A stretch of DNA of 64,000 nucleotides from Acaudatibacter sp050729515 (lineage in GTDB: Bacteria > Pseudomonadota > Alphaproteobacteria > Caulobacterales > Caulobacteraceae), in assembly GCA_050729515.1 (NCBI GenBank), contig JBOHLG010000004.1, forward strand, positions 1-64,000, in the 5' to 3' direction. This document shows positions 33,973-41,589 of the stretch, piece by piece. Every line of letters starts with the position of its first letter. Within the stretch, counting starts at the first letter, position 1. Under the pieces are notes generated by a model. The model was not told where the DNA came from and did not search any database. It worked only from the letters and a program-made list of their open reading frames with translations. The position numbers and the translations under genes were made by a program.

Positions 33973-34197
33973 ATGGATGTCCTTGCCGCGCTCGGGCGCA
34001 CGCTCATCAAGATGTTCGCCGCCGACGTCGCCCTTACCAGCTCGGCGGTCGTCGCCGTGATCGCCTGCGCAATCCTTCTCAAGACCGGCATCATCGGCGC
34101 CTTCGCCATTCCTCTCATCCTGGCCGCCGCCATTCTCGCCGCGCTTGCCTGGGCGGTCCTGAGGGCGGCGGCGCGAAGCGGCGCTCGGGAGAAGTGA
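33973..34197 (+). CDS. Small two-helix membrane protein
   Basis: A 74-residue protein, MDVLAALGRTLIKMFAADVA..., with two hydrophobic segments (VVAVIACAILL and AIPLILAAAILAALAWAVL). It starts two bases after the stop of the previous gene and ends four bases before the rubredoxin start, so the three are surely cotranscribed. The family is not recognised. Confidence 0.65.
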   Translation: MDVLAALGRTLIKMFAADVALTSSAVVAVIACAILLKTGIIGAFAIPLILAAAILAALAWAVLRAAARSGAREK

Positions 34198-34201
34198 TCC
34201 G

Positions 34202-34381
34202 ATGAGCGGCGAGCCCTTGAAGAAATGGCAGTGCGGGACCTGCGGCTTCATTTACGATGAGGCCGAGGGCCTCCCCGGAGAGGGGTTCCCGCCGGGAACC
34301 CGATGGAGCGACATTCCCGATGATTGGTGCTGTCCCGACTGCGGGATGAGCAAGGACCAATTCGAGATGGCGGAGATCTGA
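34202..34381 (+). CDS. Rubredoxin
   Basis: A 59-residue protein, easily missed because of its size. WQCGTCGFIYDEAEG and DDWCCPDCGMSKDQFE carry the two CxxC pairs that bind the single iron. It matches the classical rubredoxin length and motif, with the conserved GFPPGTRWSDIPDDW core. It is a one-electron carrier; partners in such operons include alkane hydroxylases or oxygen/peroxide reductases, none of which is adjacent. The start follows a GAGAAG ribosome-binding site; the crotonase gene begins three bases after the stop. Confidence 0.95.
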   Translation: MSGEPLKKWQCGTCGFIYDEAEGLPGEGFPPGTRWSDIPDDWCCPDCGMSKDQFEMAEI

Positions 34382-34384
34382 GCG

Positions 34385-35224
34385 ATGGACGATCGGGTGA
34401 AGATCAGCATCGAAGGCGGCGTCGCCGACGTGCGCCTCTCGCGAGGCGAGAAGATGAATGCGCTCGACGAGGCCATGTTCGACGCTCTCGTCGCCGCCGG
34501 CGATCGCCTGAAATCCGAGCCCGGCCTTCGGGCGGTCGTGCTCTCAGGTGAAGGCCGCGCCTTCTGCGCCGGCCTCGACATGGGAAGCTTCGGACGCATG
34601 GCCGAGACCGGCGCGCCCGCCGAAGCCTCGGCCAACAGGCCCAGAGAGGGACTGGACCGACGCACCCACGGCATCGCCAACCGCGCCCAGTACGCGGTCT
34701 GGGTGTGGCGCGAGATCCCCGTTCCGGTGATCGCCGCCGTCCATGGCGTGGCCTTCGGCGGAGGCTTTCAGCTCGCGCTCGGGGCCGACATCCGCATTCT
34801 CGCGCCGGATGCGAAAATGGCCGTCATGGAGCTGAAGTGGGGTCTTGTTCCGGATATGGCCGGGACGGTTCTTATGCGAGAACTGGCGCGCGAGGACGTG
34901 GTGCGCGAGCTCACCTACACCGCGCGCATCTTCAGCGCGGAGGAGGCGCTGGTCTACGGCTTCGCCACCCGTCTCGCCGCCGATCCGCGAGCGGAGGCGC
35001 TGGCCCTGGCCGTGGAGATCGCCTCGCGCAACCCAGACGCGGTCCGAGCCTCCAAGCGTCTCCTGAACGCGGCGATGAGCGAGGCGCCTGCAACCCTGCT
35101 CCTTTCGGAAACCCGCGAGCAGATCGCTCTTATCGGCAGCGCCAACCAGGTCGAAGCGGTGAGAGCCAATATTTCCAAGCGGGCGCCGGTCTTCGCGAAT
35201 CCCGCCGGACAGCCCGCCGCCTGA
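34385..35224 (+). CDS. Enoyl-CoA hydratase/isomerase (crotonase) family
   Basis: A 279-residue crotonase: KMNALDEAMFDALVAAGD, VVLSGEGRAFCAGLDMGSFG (oxyanion hole), VHGVAFGGGFQLALGADIRI (second oxyanion loop) and MELKWGLVPDMAG. The position of the usual second catalytic Glu is occupied within KWGLVPDMAG by Asp, as in dehydrating/isomerising relatives, so the exact reaction is open. It acts on CoA thioesters. Same operon as rubredoxin. Confidence 0.88.
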   Translation: MDDRVKISIEGGVADVRLSRGEKMNALDEAMFDALVAAGDRLKSEPGLRAVVLSGEGRAFCAGLDMGSFGRMAETGAPAEASANRPREGLDRRTHGIANRAQYAVWVWREIPVPVIAAVHGVAFGGGFQLALGADIRILAPDAKMAVMELKWGLVPDMAGTVLMRELAREDVVRELTYTARIFSAEEALVYGFATRLAADPRAEALALAVEIASRNPDAVRASKRLLNAAMSEAPATLLLSETREQIALIGSANQVEAVRANISKRAPVFANPAGQPAA

Positions 35225-35291
35225 ACGCTCCAATTGCGCTTCGCCGAAGAACGTGCTGCCATTTCCCTCCTCTCCAAGCGGGAGAAAAGCC

Positions 35292-36482
35292 ATGCCCTAC
35301 GTTGAAGACCGCATCGTCCACGACGCCGATTCCCATCTGATGGAGCTTCCCGACTGCCTCGATCCCTGGTTCGAGAAACGGCGCCTCCCCGACTTCCACA
35401 ACCTGGCTATCTATCGGCACAAGCAGGGACGGCCAGGCTGGGCCGACGCCGCGCGCGAGCGGCGGGAGGACCCGATTTTCCGCGCCGGGGCGGGCGAGAA
35501 CATCCTGCTGCGCAAGAATTATGAGGCGCTTGGCGCCTTTTCCAAAGAGGATCGGTCCAAGGCCCTCGACTGCCTGGGCTTCGCAAGCCAGCTCGTCTTC
35601 ACGACCTTCTGCCTGGGAAACTTCGGCCTCGACGAGGGCGATGACCTCGATCTCTGCTATGCAGCGGCGAGGGCCCACAATCGGATGATGACCGACTTCT
35701 GCTCGGTCGACCCTCGGCTTCTGGCGACTTGCTATGTTCCACTGGCCGATTTCCCCATGGCGCGCGCCTGCGCCGCCGAGGCGATCGAGCTCGGCGCCAA
35801 GGCGCTCCTCATCGCTTCGCGCCCACCCAGCGGCCATTCGCCGAGCCACGTCGAGCTCGATCCGGTCTGGGCCTTGGCGCAAGAGGCGAGGATTCCGATC
35901 CTCTTCCACGTCGGCGGCGAGGAGAAGCTCAATCCCGCCTATTTCGAGAACGGCCTTCCGCGGGTGAAGGATTTCCATGGCGGGGAAGAGAACTTCACCT
36001 CGGTGAGCTTCATGCCAATCCCACACTCGGTGATGAAGACGCTCGCCGCCCTTGTCATCGATGGAGTGATGGACCGTTTCCCGCGCCTCAAGTTCGGAGC
36101 GATCGAGCTTGGCGCCTCCTGGGTCCCGGGCTGGATGCGCTTCATGGATAGCGCCCATCAGGCCTTCTTCAAGAACGAGGAGCGCCTCCACCGCCTCTCT
36201 GCGCCGCCCAGCGAGATCGTCCGTCGGCAGGTGCGGGCAACCCCCTATCCTCACGAAGACGCCGGCTGGATCGTCCGCGAGGCGGGGCCGGAGGTCGCCC
36301 TCTTCTCCTCCGACTTCCCCCACGTCGAGGGCGGCCGAAACCCCATGAAGCGGTTCACCGACTCCCTCGAGGGCGTCTCGGCGACGGCTGCGGAAGCGTT
36401 CTTCTGCGGCAATTTCGAGGACCTCATGGGCGAGGGCCTCCCCTCCTCTCTGCACGCCAACTCGAGGCTTCAGATCGCTTGA
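35292..36482 (+). CDS. Metal-dependent amidohydrolase (ACMSD-like, COG2159)
   Basis: A 396-residue protein. An N-terminal HDADSHLMELPDCLDPWF motif (HxDxH-like metal site) is followed by KALLIASRPPSGHSPSHVEL, PILFHVGGEEKLNPAYF (His ligand), and ALFSSDFPHVEGGRNPMKRF (catalytic Asp/His). This superfamily holds decarboxylases and hydrolases of aromatic or cyclic carboxylic acids. With the crotonase upstream it suggests a small catabolic unit. ATG 35292 follows GGGAGAAAAGCC. Confidence 0.85.
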   Translation: MPYVEDRIVHDADSHLMELPDCLDPWFEKRRLPDFHNLAIYRHKQGRPGWADAARERREDPIFRAGAGENILLRKNYEALGAFSKEDRSKALDCLGFASQLVFTTFCLGNFGLDEGDDLDLCYAAARAHNRMMTDFCSVDPRLLATCYVPLADFPMARACAAEAIELGAKALLIASRPPSGHSPSHVELDPVWALAQEARIPILFHVGGEEKLNPAYFENGLPRVKDFHGGEENFTSVSFMPIPHSVMKTLAALVIDGVMDRFPRLKFGAIELGASWVPGWMRFMDSAHQAFFKNEERLHRLSAPPSEIVRRQVRATPYPHEDAGWIVREAGPEVALFSSDFPHVEGGRNPMKRFTDSLEGVSATAAEAFFCGNFEDLMGEGLPSSLHANSRLQIA

Positions 36483-37588
36483 GCCCGAGACTCCCCTCTC
36501 GCATCCACCTCGCCTTCCCGCCCTCGATCCGCGACGCGGCGATCTTCATGATCGTCGTTGTCTCGATGTTCCTGATCCGCTTCTTCCACGACATCCTGAC
36601 ACCGCTCGTCGTCGCCCTCTTCCTGCTCATTCTCATCGATGGCTTGGCCGGGGGCATCGAGCGCCGCCTTCCCGGCGCCCCGAAATGGGCCGCGAGCGGG
36701 GCGGCGGGCGCGCTGATCCTCGTCGCCTTCGCGACGGTGGGCTGGATCTTCGCCATCGAGGCGCCCCCCTTCGCCGCCCACCTTTCGGGTCTTGGTCCGC
36801 GCATCGACCAGGCTCTGGCCAAACTCATGGGACTCTTCGGCGCCCCGCCGATCACCCTTTCGGAGATCTCCAGCGGCGTCGATCCGGCCAGTATTCTCGC
36901 CAAGGCCTTCACCGCCGCACGCCGAGTGATCTCCTATGGGGTTCTGGTGATCATCTATTTCGGCTTCCTGCTGGCCTCCCGCGCCGCATTCGGCCGAAAG
37001 CTCGACCGCCTCTACGACACCGAGGGCCAGAAGAGCAGCGCCCGGCGGGTCTCCACCGCGGTCGTCGATGCGGTGGAGCGCTACATGCGTCTTCAGACCA
37101 TGAAAGCGCTCATCATGGCTCTCATCGCCTGGGCGGCGATCTTCGCAATGGGGGTGCACGACGCCCTCTTCCAGGCCTTCATCATCTTCCTGGCCGCCTA
37201 CGTCCCGATCGTAGGGCCGATCGCCGGCGCCCTTTTTCCCGGGCTCGTCGCCCTGGTCCAGTTCGGCGATCTCGTTCATCCGGCCATCCTGGTGGGCGTG
37301 GTGGGATCCGCGGTGCTGCTCGTCGACAATGTCCTCATGCCCAAGCTCACCGCCGACGAGCTCAACGTCGATCCCTTGCTGGTCCTCATTTCGATCGGCT
37401 TCTGGGGCGCGATCCTAGGAGCGCCAGGGATCCTACTCTCCACCCCGCTCACCGTGACGGTGATGGCCGTCGCCGCCGAGTTCCGTAGCACCCGGTGGCT
37501 GGCGGTGCTGATCTCCCGCGAGGGAGAGCCCCTGGAGCACGCGCCGGTCGAAGCTGTCCCGGTCAAGGCAGCCCAAAGTTCCGGCTAA
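36479..37588 (+). CDS. AI-2E/PurR-type transporter family membrane protein
   Basis: A 369-residue AI-2 exporter-family (TqsA/YhhQ-type UPF0118) protein with eight or so helices: FMIVVVSMFLIRFFHDILTP, LVVALFLLILIDGLAGGIE, YGVLVIIYFGFLLASRA and VPIVGPIAGALFPGLVALVQ. TTG start overlapping the amidohydrolase stop (TTGA). In this family substrates range from autoinducer-2 to Na+/H+; the gene does not say which. Confidence 0.85.
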   Translation: MSPRLPSRIHLAFPPSIRDAAIFMIVVVSMFLIRFFHDILTPLVVALFLLILIDGLAGGIERRLPGAPKWAASGAAGALILVAFATVGWIFAIEAPPFAAHLSGLGPRIDQALAKLMGLFGAPPITLSEISSGVDPASILAKAFTAARRVISYGVLVIIYFGFLLASRAAFGRKLDRLYDTEGQKSSARRVSTAVVDAVERYMRLQTMKALIMALIAWAAIFAMGVHDALFQAFIIFLAAYVPIVGPIAGALFPGLVALVQFGDLVHPAILVGVVGSAVLLVDNVLMPKLTADELNVDPLLVLISIGFWGAILGAPGILLSTPLTVTVMAVAAEFRSTRWLAVLISREGEPLEHAPVEAVPVKAAQSSG

Positions 37589-37595
37589 GAGCATT

Positions 37596-38885
37596 TCAAG
37601 ACGAGAGCGCGTCAAGCCCGCGCTCGAGATCGGCGATGAGGTCGCTGGCGGCCTCCAGACCGATCGAAATGCGGATCATCCCCTCTTCGATTCCCAGGCG
37701 CTGGCGCGTCTTTGCCGGCACCCCGGAGTGGGTGGTGGTGCCCGGGTGGCAGGCGAGGGACTCGGTGCCTCCCAGGCTCACCGCCAGCTTGATGACCTCC
37801 AAGGTGTCGAGCACCTTGAAAGCCGCGGAGCGGCCGCCCTTGACCACGAAGGAGAAGGTGGCGCCCGTCCCGTCGGACTGCCGCGCACTGGCCTCACCTT
37901 CCGGCGAGTCAGGATCGATGGCCCCAAGCCAGGCCACCTTCTCCACCTCGGGGCGGCGCGAAAGCCAGTTCGCCACCTCGCGGGCGCTCGCAAAGGCCCG
38001 GTCGATGCGAAGGCGAAGTGTCTCCAGCGACCTCGTCAGCATCCAGCAGCTGTTCACGTCGAGCTGGTTGCCGATGAGATTGCGCAGCGAGCGCACCTTG
38101 GCCATAGGCTCGGCCCGGCCGATCGCCGCCCCCGCGATGAGATCGCTGTGGCCGCCGACGTATTTGGTGAGTGAATAGACCACCAGATCGGCGCCGTGGG
38201 CGAGAGGCGACTGGTGGAGCGGACCAAGCAGGGTGTTGTCGCAGATGAGGAGCGGGCGGCGGCCCTGGCGGCCTTCGATCTCGCCGGCGATGCGGGCGAC
38301 AAGGTCGAGATCGACCACCGAGTTGGTGGGATTGGAAGGCGTTTCGACATAGATCGCCGCGACCTCTCCCAGCGCCTCCGCGGCCTTCGCTCCTACTCGC
38401 ACGCTCTCCGGATCCACGCCGTCTTCGAAACGGGCGCTCCGCAATCCCCACTTGGCGAGAAGGGTGTCGAAGAGGGTCTCGGCCCCGCCATAGAGCTGGT
38501 CGCTGCGGAGCACCGCTTCGCCGGGCGAGGAGATGGCGAGCACCGTGGTGAGGATCGCCGCCATCCCCGAGGAAAAGACGGCGCACGCCTCGCCTTTCTC
38601 GAGCACCGCCAGACGCTCCTCGACGATCTGCAGGTTGGGGTTGTTGAAGCGGGTGTAGATGAGACCCTCTTCGGCCCCTTTGGGGAGCGGGCGACGCCCG
38701 GCGATGTGGTCGAAGAGGCGCTCGCCCTCCTCACAGGTCCGGTAGACGAAGGTCGAGGTGAGGAAGATCGGGGTCTTCACCGCCCCTTCTGAGAGGGCCG
38801 GATCGAACCCGAAGTTGAGCATCAGGGTTTCCGGCTGCAGCGCGTGCGCCCCGACCTTCGATTTGTGATAGTCCCGCTTGGCCAT
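37596..38885 (-). CDS. PLP-dependent Cys/Met metabolism enzyme (cystathionine gamma-synthase/lyase type)
   Basis: A 429-residue fold-type I PLP enzyme: TPIFLTSTFVYRTCEEGERL, FSSGMAAILTTVLAISSPGE, VETPSNPTNSVVDLD, ICDNTLLGPLHQSPLAHGAD, VVYSLTKYVGGHSDLIAGA (PLP Lys in SLTKY) and SLGGTESLACHPGTTTHSGV. It is longer than E. coli MetB (386), with an insert near residues 60-75 typical of an alphaproteobacterial subgroup. Synthase, gamma-lyase or methionine gamma-lyase activity cannot be told from the visible residues. It is divergent from the FMN reductase with only 40 bases between. Confidence 0.9.
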   Translation of the reverse strand: MAKRDYHKSKVGAHALQPETLMLNFGFDPALSEGAVKTPIFLTSTFVYRTCEEGERLFDHIAGRRPLPKGAEEGLIYTRFNNPNLQIVEERLAVLEKGEACAVFSSGMAAILTTVLAISSPGEAVLRSDQLYGGAETLFDTLLAKWGLRSARFEDGVDPESVRVGAKAAEALGEVAAIYVETPSNPTNSVVDLDLVARIAGEIEGRQGRRPLLICDNTLLGPLHQSPLAHGADLVVYSLTKYVGGHSDLIAGAAIGRAEPMAKVRSLRNLIGNQLDVNSCWMLTRSLETLRLRIDRAFASAREVANWLSRRPEVEKVAWLGAIDPDSPEGEASARQSDGTGATFSFVVKGGRSAAFKVLDTLEVIKLAVSLGGTESLACHPGTTTHSGVPAKTRQRLGIEEGMIRISIGLEAASDLIADLERGLDALSS

Positions 38886-38925
38886 CGGCGCGCTCCGTTA
38901 CTCTTGGGAGGAAGATTAGACCATC

Positions 38926-39483
38926 ATGACCCGCACCGTCGCCGTCCTCGTGGGGAGCCTGCGCAAGGCCTCGTTCAACCGCAAGACGGCCCTGGCGCTC
39001 ACCGAGCGGGCGAGGCCCGGCCTCGAGCTTTCCCTCATCCAGATCGGCGATCTGCCGCTCTACGACGAGGACGCCGAGGCGTCGCCGCCTCAGACCTGGC
39101 TGCGCTTCCGAAACGAGGTGCGCTCGCGAGAGGCCGTGCTCTTCGTCACCCCCGAATACAACCGCTCGATCCCCGGCGTCCTCAAGAACGCCATCGATGT
39201 GGGCTCGAGACCCTACGGCCAGAGCGTATGGTCGAAGAAACCAGGGGCGGTGATCAGCGTTTCGCCCGGCGCCATCGGCGGCTTTGGAGCCAACCATCAC
39301 CTGCGCCAATCGATGGTCTTCCTGGATGTCCCCATGCTCCAGCAGCCGGAAGCCTATCTCGGCGGCGCGGCGAAGATCTTCGATCAGGCGGGAAAGCTCA
39401 TCGACGAGGGCGCGAAGGCGTTCCTCGAGAAGTTCATCGCCGCCTTCGAAGCGTGGATCGAGACCTGCCTTCGCAGGCCGTGA
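38926..39483 (+). CDS. NADPH-dependent FMN reductase (flavodoxin-like)
   Basis: A 185-residue flavoprotein: VGSLRKASFNRKTALAL (FMN phosphate loop), LFVTPEYNRSIPGVLKNAID and SVSPGAIGGFGANHHLRQSM. Members reduce flavins, quinones or chromate-type oxidants with NAD(P)H. GGAGGAAG lies 12 bases upstream of the ATG. The nearby methionine/cysteine enzyme is on the opposite strand. Confidence 0.92.
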   Translation: MTRTVAVLVGSLRKASFNRKTALALTERARPGLELSLIQIGDLPLYDEDAEASPPQTWLRFRNEVRSREAVLFVTPEYNRSIPGVLKNAIDVGSRPYGQSVWSKKPGAVISVSPGAIGGFGANHHLRQSMVFLDVPMLQQPEAYLGGAAKIFDQAGKLIDEGAKAFLEKFIAAFEAWIETCLRRP

Positions 39484-39609
39484 GGCTCGCGCGCGCGGAA
39501 GGCGGAGCCGAAGCGCACGGCCCCATAAACCGCTCCATTTGAATCGAGAGCCACAGGTTTTTCTGCCGGCGGCGCAACCCTCTGCCGCCAATTGCGGCGG
39601 CGGCGTCGA

Positions 39610-40272
39610 TCAGGCGGCGGTCAGCACCCTTCGGAACTTGCGGCCCCGCAGAGCGCAACCAATGGCGGCGAACCCGAGGATCAACATCGTCCAGGCGGCG
39701 GGTTCCGGCACGGCGGGAGGGTCGTTCGCGAAAAGCTCATAAATCCCTGATCCGCCGTATTCGTATTGTGAGGACGGTCCGCCGAAACTGTATTTTATGT
39801 AGTCGGCCGAGACGGGCGAGCTCGGCGTGAAGAGGTACTCCGACCCGTCTTCGAGGGTCGAAAGCGTCCCGGAAAGTGGTGCGAAGTTGGATCCGTCGTT
39901 AGAGACAGAAATGCTGAGCCCCTGGGGCGTGCGGTCGAAGGAGAGGAACGTGGCCGCGAAGGAGGTGAGCGATTGTGAAGAGCCCAGCTTGATCACAAGG
40001 TTCTGCTGACTGTTCTCACCGCCGCCGAAAATATACCGCGTATCCCCATTGTAAGAAAACGCGGGAGTCGGTGTCGTCGTCAGGAGATTGGCCTGCGCGA
40101 TGGCCTGGTTATAGGTGTCGTTGTCAGCCGTGACCGAGATAAAACTGGACCCTGAGATAAACGTCGCCCCGTCAGCGCTAAGCGCGACATTCGCCGCATT
40201 CGCCGCGCTGGCACCTAACGCACTTGCCGCGAGAACTAGAGCGGCCGCGATCAACTTGCCTGGCTTGGGCAT
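39610..40272 (-). CDS. Secreted protein with PEPxxWA-type C-terminal sorting signal
   Basis: A 220-residue protein. The signal peptide is MPKPGKLIAAALVLAASALG... (AANA cleavage). A Ser/Thr/Gly/Asn-rich beta-rich body without recognised domain follows (GDTRYIFGGGENSQQNLVIK, SYFLSFDRTPQGLSISVSN-type repeats). The C-terminus carries VPEPAAWTMLILGFAAIGCA then RGRKFRR: a PEPxxWA motif, hydrophobic helix and basic tail, the exosortase sorting signal of Alphaproteobacteria. Such proteins are often exported together with exopolysaccharide; no exosortase gene is in the window. ATG 40272 with GGAG seven bases upstream. Confidence 0.85.
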   Translation of the reverse strand: MPKPGKLIAAALVLAASALGASAANAANVALSADGATFISGSSFISVTADNDTYNQAIAQANLLTTTPTPAFSYNGDTRYIFGGGENSQQNLVIKLGSSQSLTSFAATFLSFDRTPQGLSISVSNDGSNFAPLSGTLSTLEDGSEYLFTPSSPVSADYIKYSFGGPSSQYEYGGSGIYELFANDPPAVPEPAAWTMLILGFAAIGCALRGRKFRRVLTAA

Positions 40273-40620
40273 CGATTTCTCCAATCAAAATTAGCTGTCG
40301 ATTAGGCCGCTGATAAAAGCGAAGTCAACCGGACTCCCCTTTGGGTTGTATCCAGAGGTCGGCGCTCAAGCGCAACCTGGTTCCCGCCGAAGCAAAGTCC
40401 ATTGAAATTCCCACTCAATTCCTGTGGGCTGGCGCGCCTGCGCTTGCCGACCCGGCTATCATCGTTCGCAAGATACGTGCCATGATCAAAGATCAGGCAA
40501 GAATAAAGAGGACGAACCTTTGTTCCAGGCTTGACCGTAATGCGGGCGGCGCACCGGGTTGCGAGACGGCGGATTGTGACGCAAGAGCCGGGCCAAACTG
40601 TTCGCGTGACATCGCCGGCG
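40273..40620. promoter_or_regulatory. Divergent intergenic region, PEP-CTERM gene / CDF gene
   Basis: These 348 bases hold no gene I can support. They are AT-richer than the surroundings, especially 40281-40330 and 40490-40520, and must contain both promoters. A TTGACC at 40531-40536 is a possible -35 for the metal exporter, but no good -10 follows at the right distance. A long minus-strand open frame across it is antisense to the exporter gene and not convincing. Confidence 0.35.
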
Positions 40621-41589
40621 ATGACTGAAGCCACCCATAATTTTTGCAAGTCTGAGGACGGCGATGATCGCGATCGTGACGCTGGCGAGCACGCCGGCCA
40701 CTCGCACGCTCCCGACTCATTTGGAACGGGGTTCGTAGTAGGGGCTGCGCTCAACCTGGCCTTCGTCATCGGAGAGGCGGCGGTCGGCGTCGCCTCCCAG
40801 TCCCTCGCCCTCCTGGCCGACGCCGGCCACAACCTGGGCGATGTCCTGGCCCTGGCGCTCGCCTTTGTCGCCCAGAGGCTCTCGCAACGCGCGCCTTCCG
40901 GGCGCTACACTTATGGCCTTCGCGGCTCCTCGATCCTTGCGGCGCTCGCCAACGCCGTCGCCCTCCTCCTTGTCACCGGCGCCATCGGCTGGCAGGCGGT
41001 GCAAAGACTCGTTCATCCCGGCCGCCCCGGGGGTCTTTCGATCATCATCGTGGCCCTGGTCGGCGTGGGGGTGAACGGGGCGTCCGCGGCCCTCTTCGCC
41101 AAAGGGCGCAAGAGCGATCTCAACCTCCGCGCCGCCTTCTCCCACATGGCGGCCGACGCCCTTGTGGCGCTCGGCGTCGCCATCGCCGGGGCCCTCATCC
41201 TCCTCACCGGCCGGGCGTGGATCGATCCGGCCGCCAGCCTCATCGTCTGCGTCTTCATCGTGGCGGCGACCTGGAACGTCCTCAAGGAAGCGCTCGAGCT
41301 CTCGCTCCACGCCGTGCCCGCAAGCGTCGATTCCGAGGCCGTGAGGGACTATCTTCGGCGCCTTCCGGGCGTCGCCGAGGTCCATGACCTGCACATCTGG
41401 GGGATGAGCACCACCGAAACGGCGCTGACCGCTCATCTGGTGCGACCGGGCGCGGCGCTCGACGACGAACTCCTGCGTCAGGCCTGCGATGATCTTCGCG
41501 CCCGCTTTCGGATCCACCACGCCACCTTCCAGATCGAGGCCGGCCAGGGGCGGGACGCCTGCGACCTCGCAGCGGAGGAAGTGGTCTGA
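40621..41589 (+). CDS. CDF-family cation efflux protein (CzcD/ZitB-like)
   Basis: About 322 residues with a His-rich N-terminus (HAGHSHAPD) and six helices. The metal sites are SLALLADAGHNLGDVLALAL in TM2 (HxxxD) and FSHMAADALVALGVAIAGAL in TM5 (HxxxD), and a cytoplasmic C-terminal ferredoxin-like domain follows (VAEVHDLHIWGMSTTETALT). It exports Zn2+ or related divalent ions in exchange for protons. ATG 40621 is preferred; the frame is open 30 codons upstream. Its last 112 bases overlap, on the other strand, the tail of the sulfotransferase-like gene. Confidence 0.92.
   Translation: MTEATHNFCKSEDGDDRDRDAGEHAGHSHAPDSFGTGFVVGAALNLAFVIGEAAVGVASQSLALLADAGHNLGDVLALALAFVAQRLSQRAPSGRYTYGLRGSSILAALANAVALLLVTGAIGWQAVQRLVHPGRPGGLSIIIVALVGVGVNGASAALFAKGRKSDLNLRAAFSHMAADALVALGVAIAGALILLTGRAWIDPAASLIVCVFIVAATWNVLKEALELSLHAVPASVDSEAVRDYLRRLPGVAEVHDLHIWGMSTTETALTAHLVRPGAALDDELLRQACDDLRARFRIHHATFQIEAGQGRDACDLAAEEVV

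Noticed and set aside
38886..38925. SAM-responsive riboswitch before the PLP enzyme
   Set aside because: Only 40 bases separate the two divergent starts, too short for a known SAM riboswitch plus promoters.
40302..40832. Long minus-strand open frame over the intergenic region and the CDF gene
   Set aside because: It is mostly antisense to a clear cation exporter and shows no recognisable domain or ribosome-binding site.
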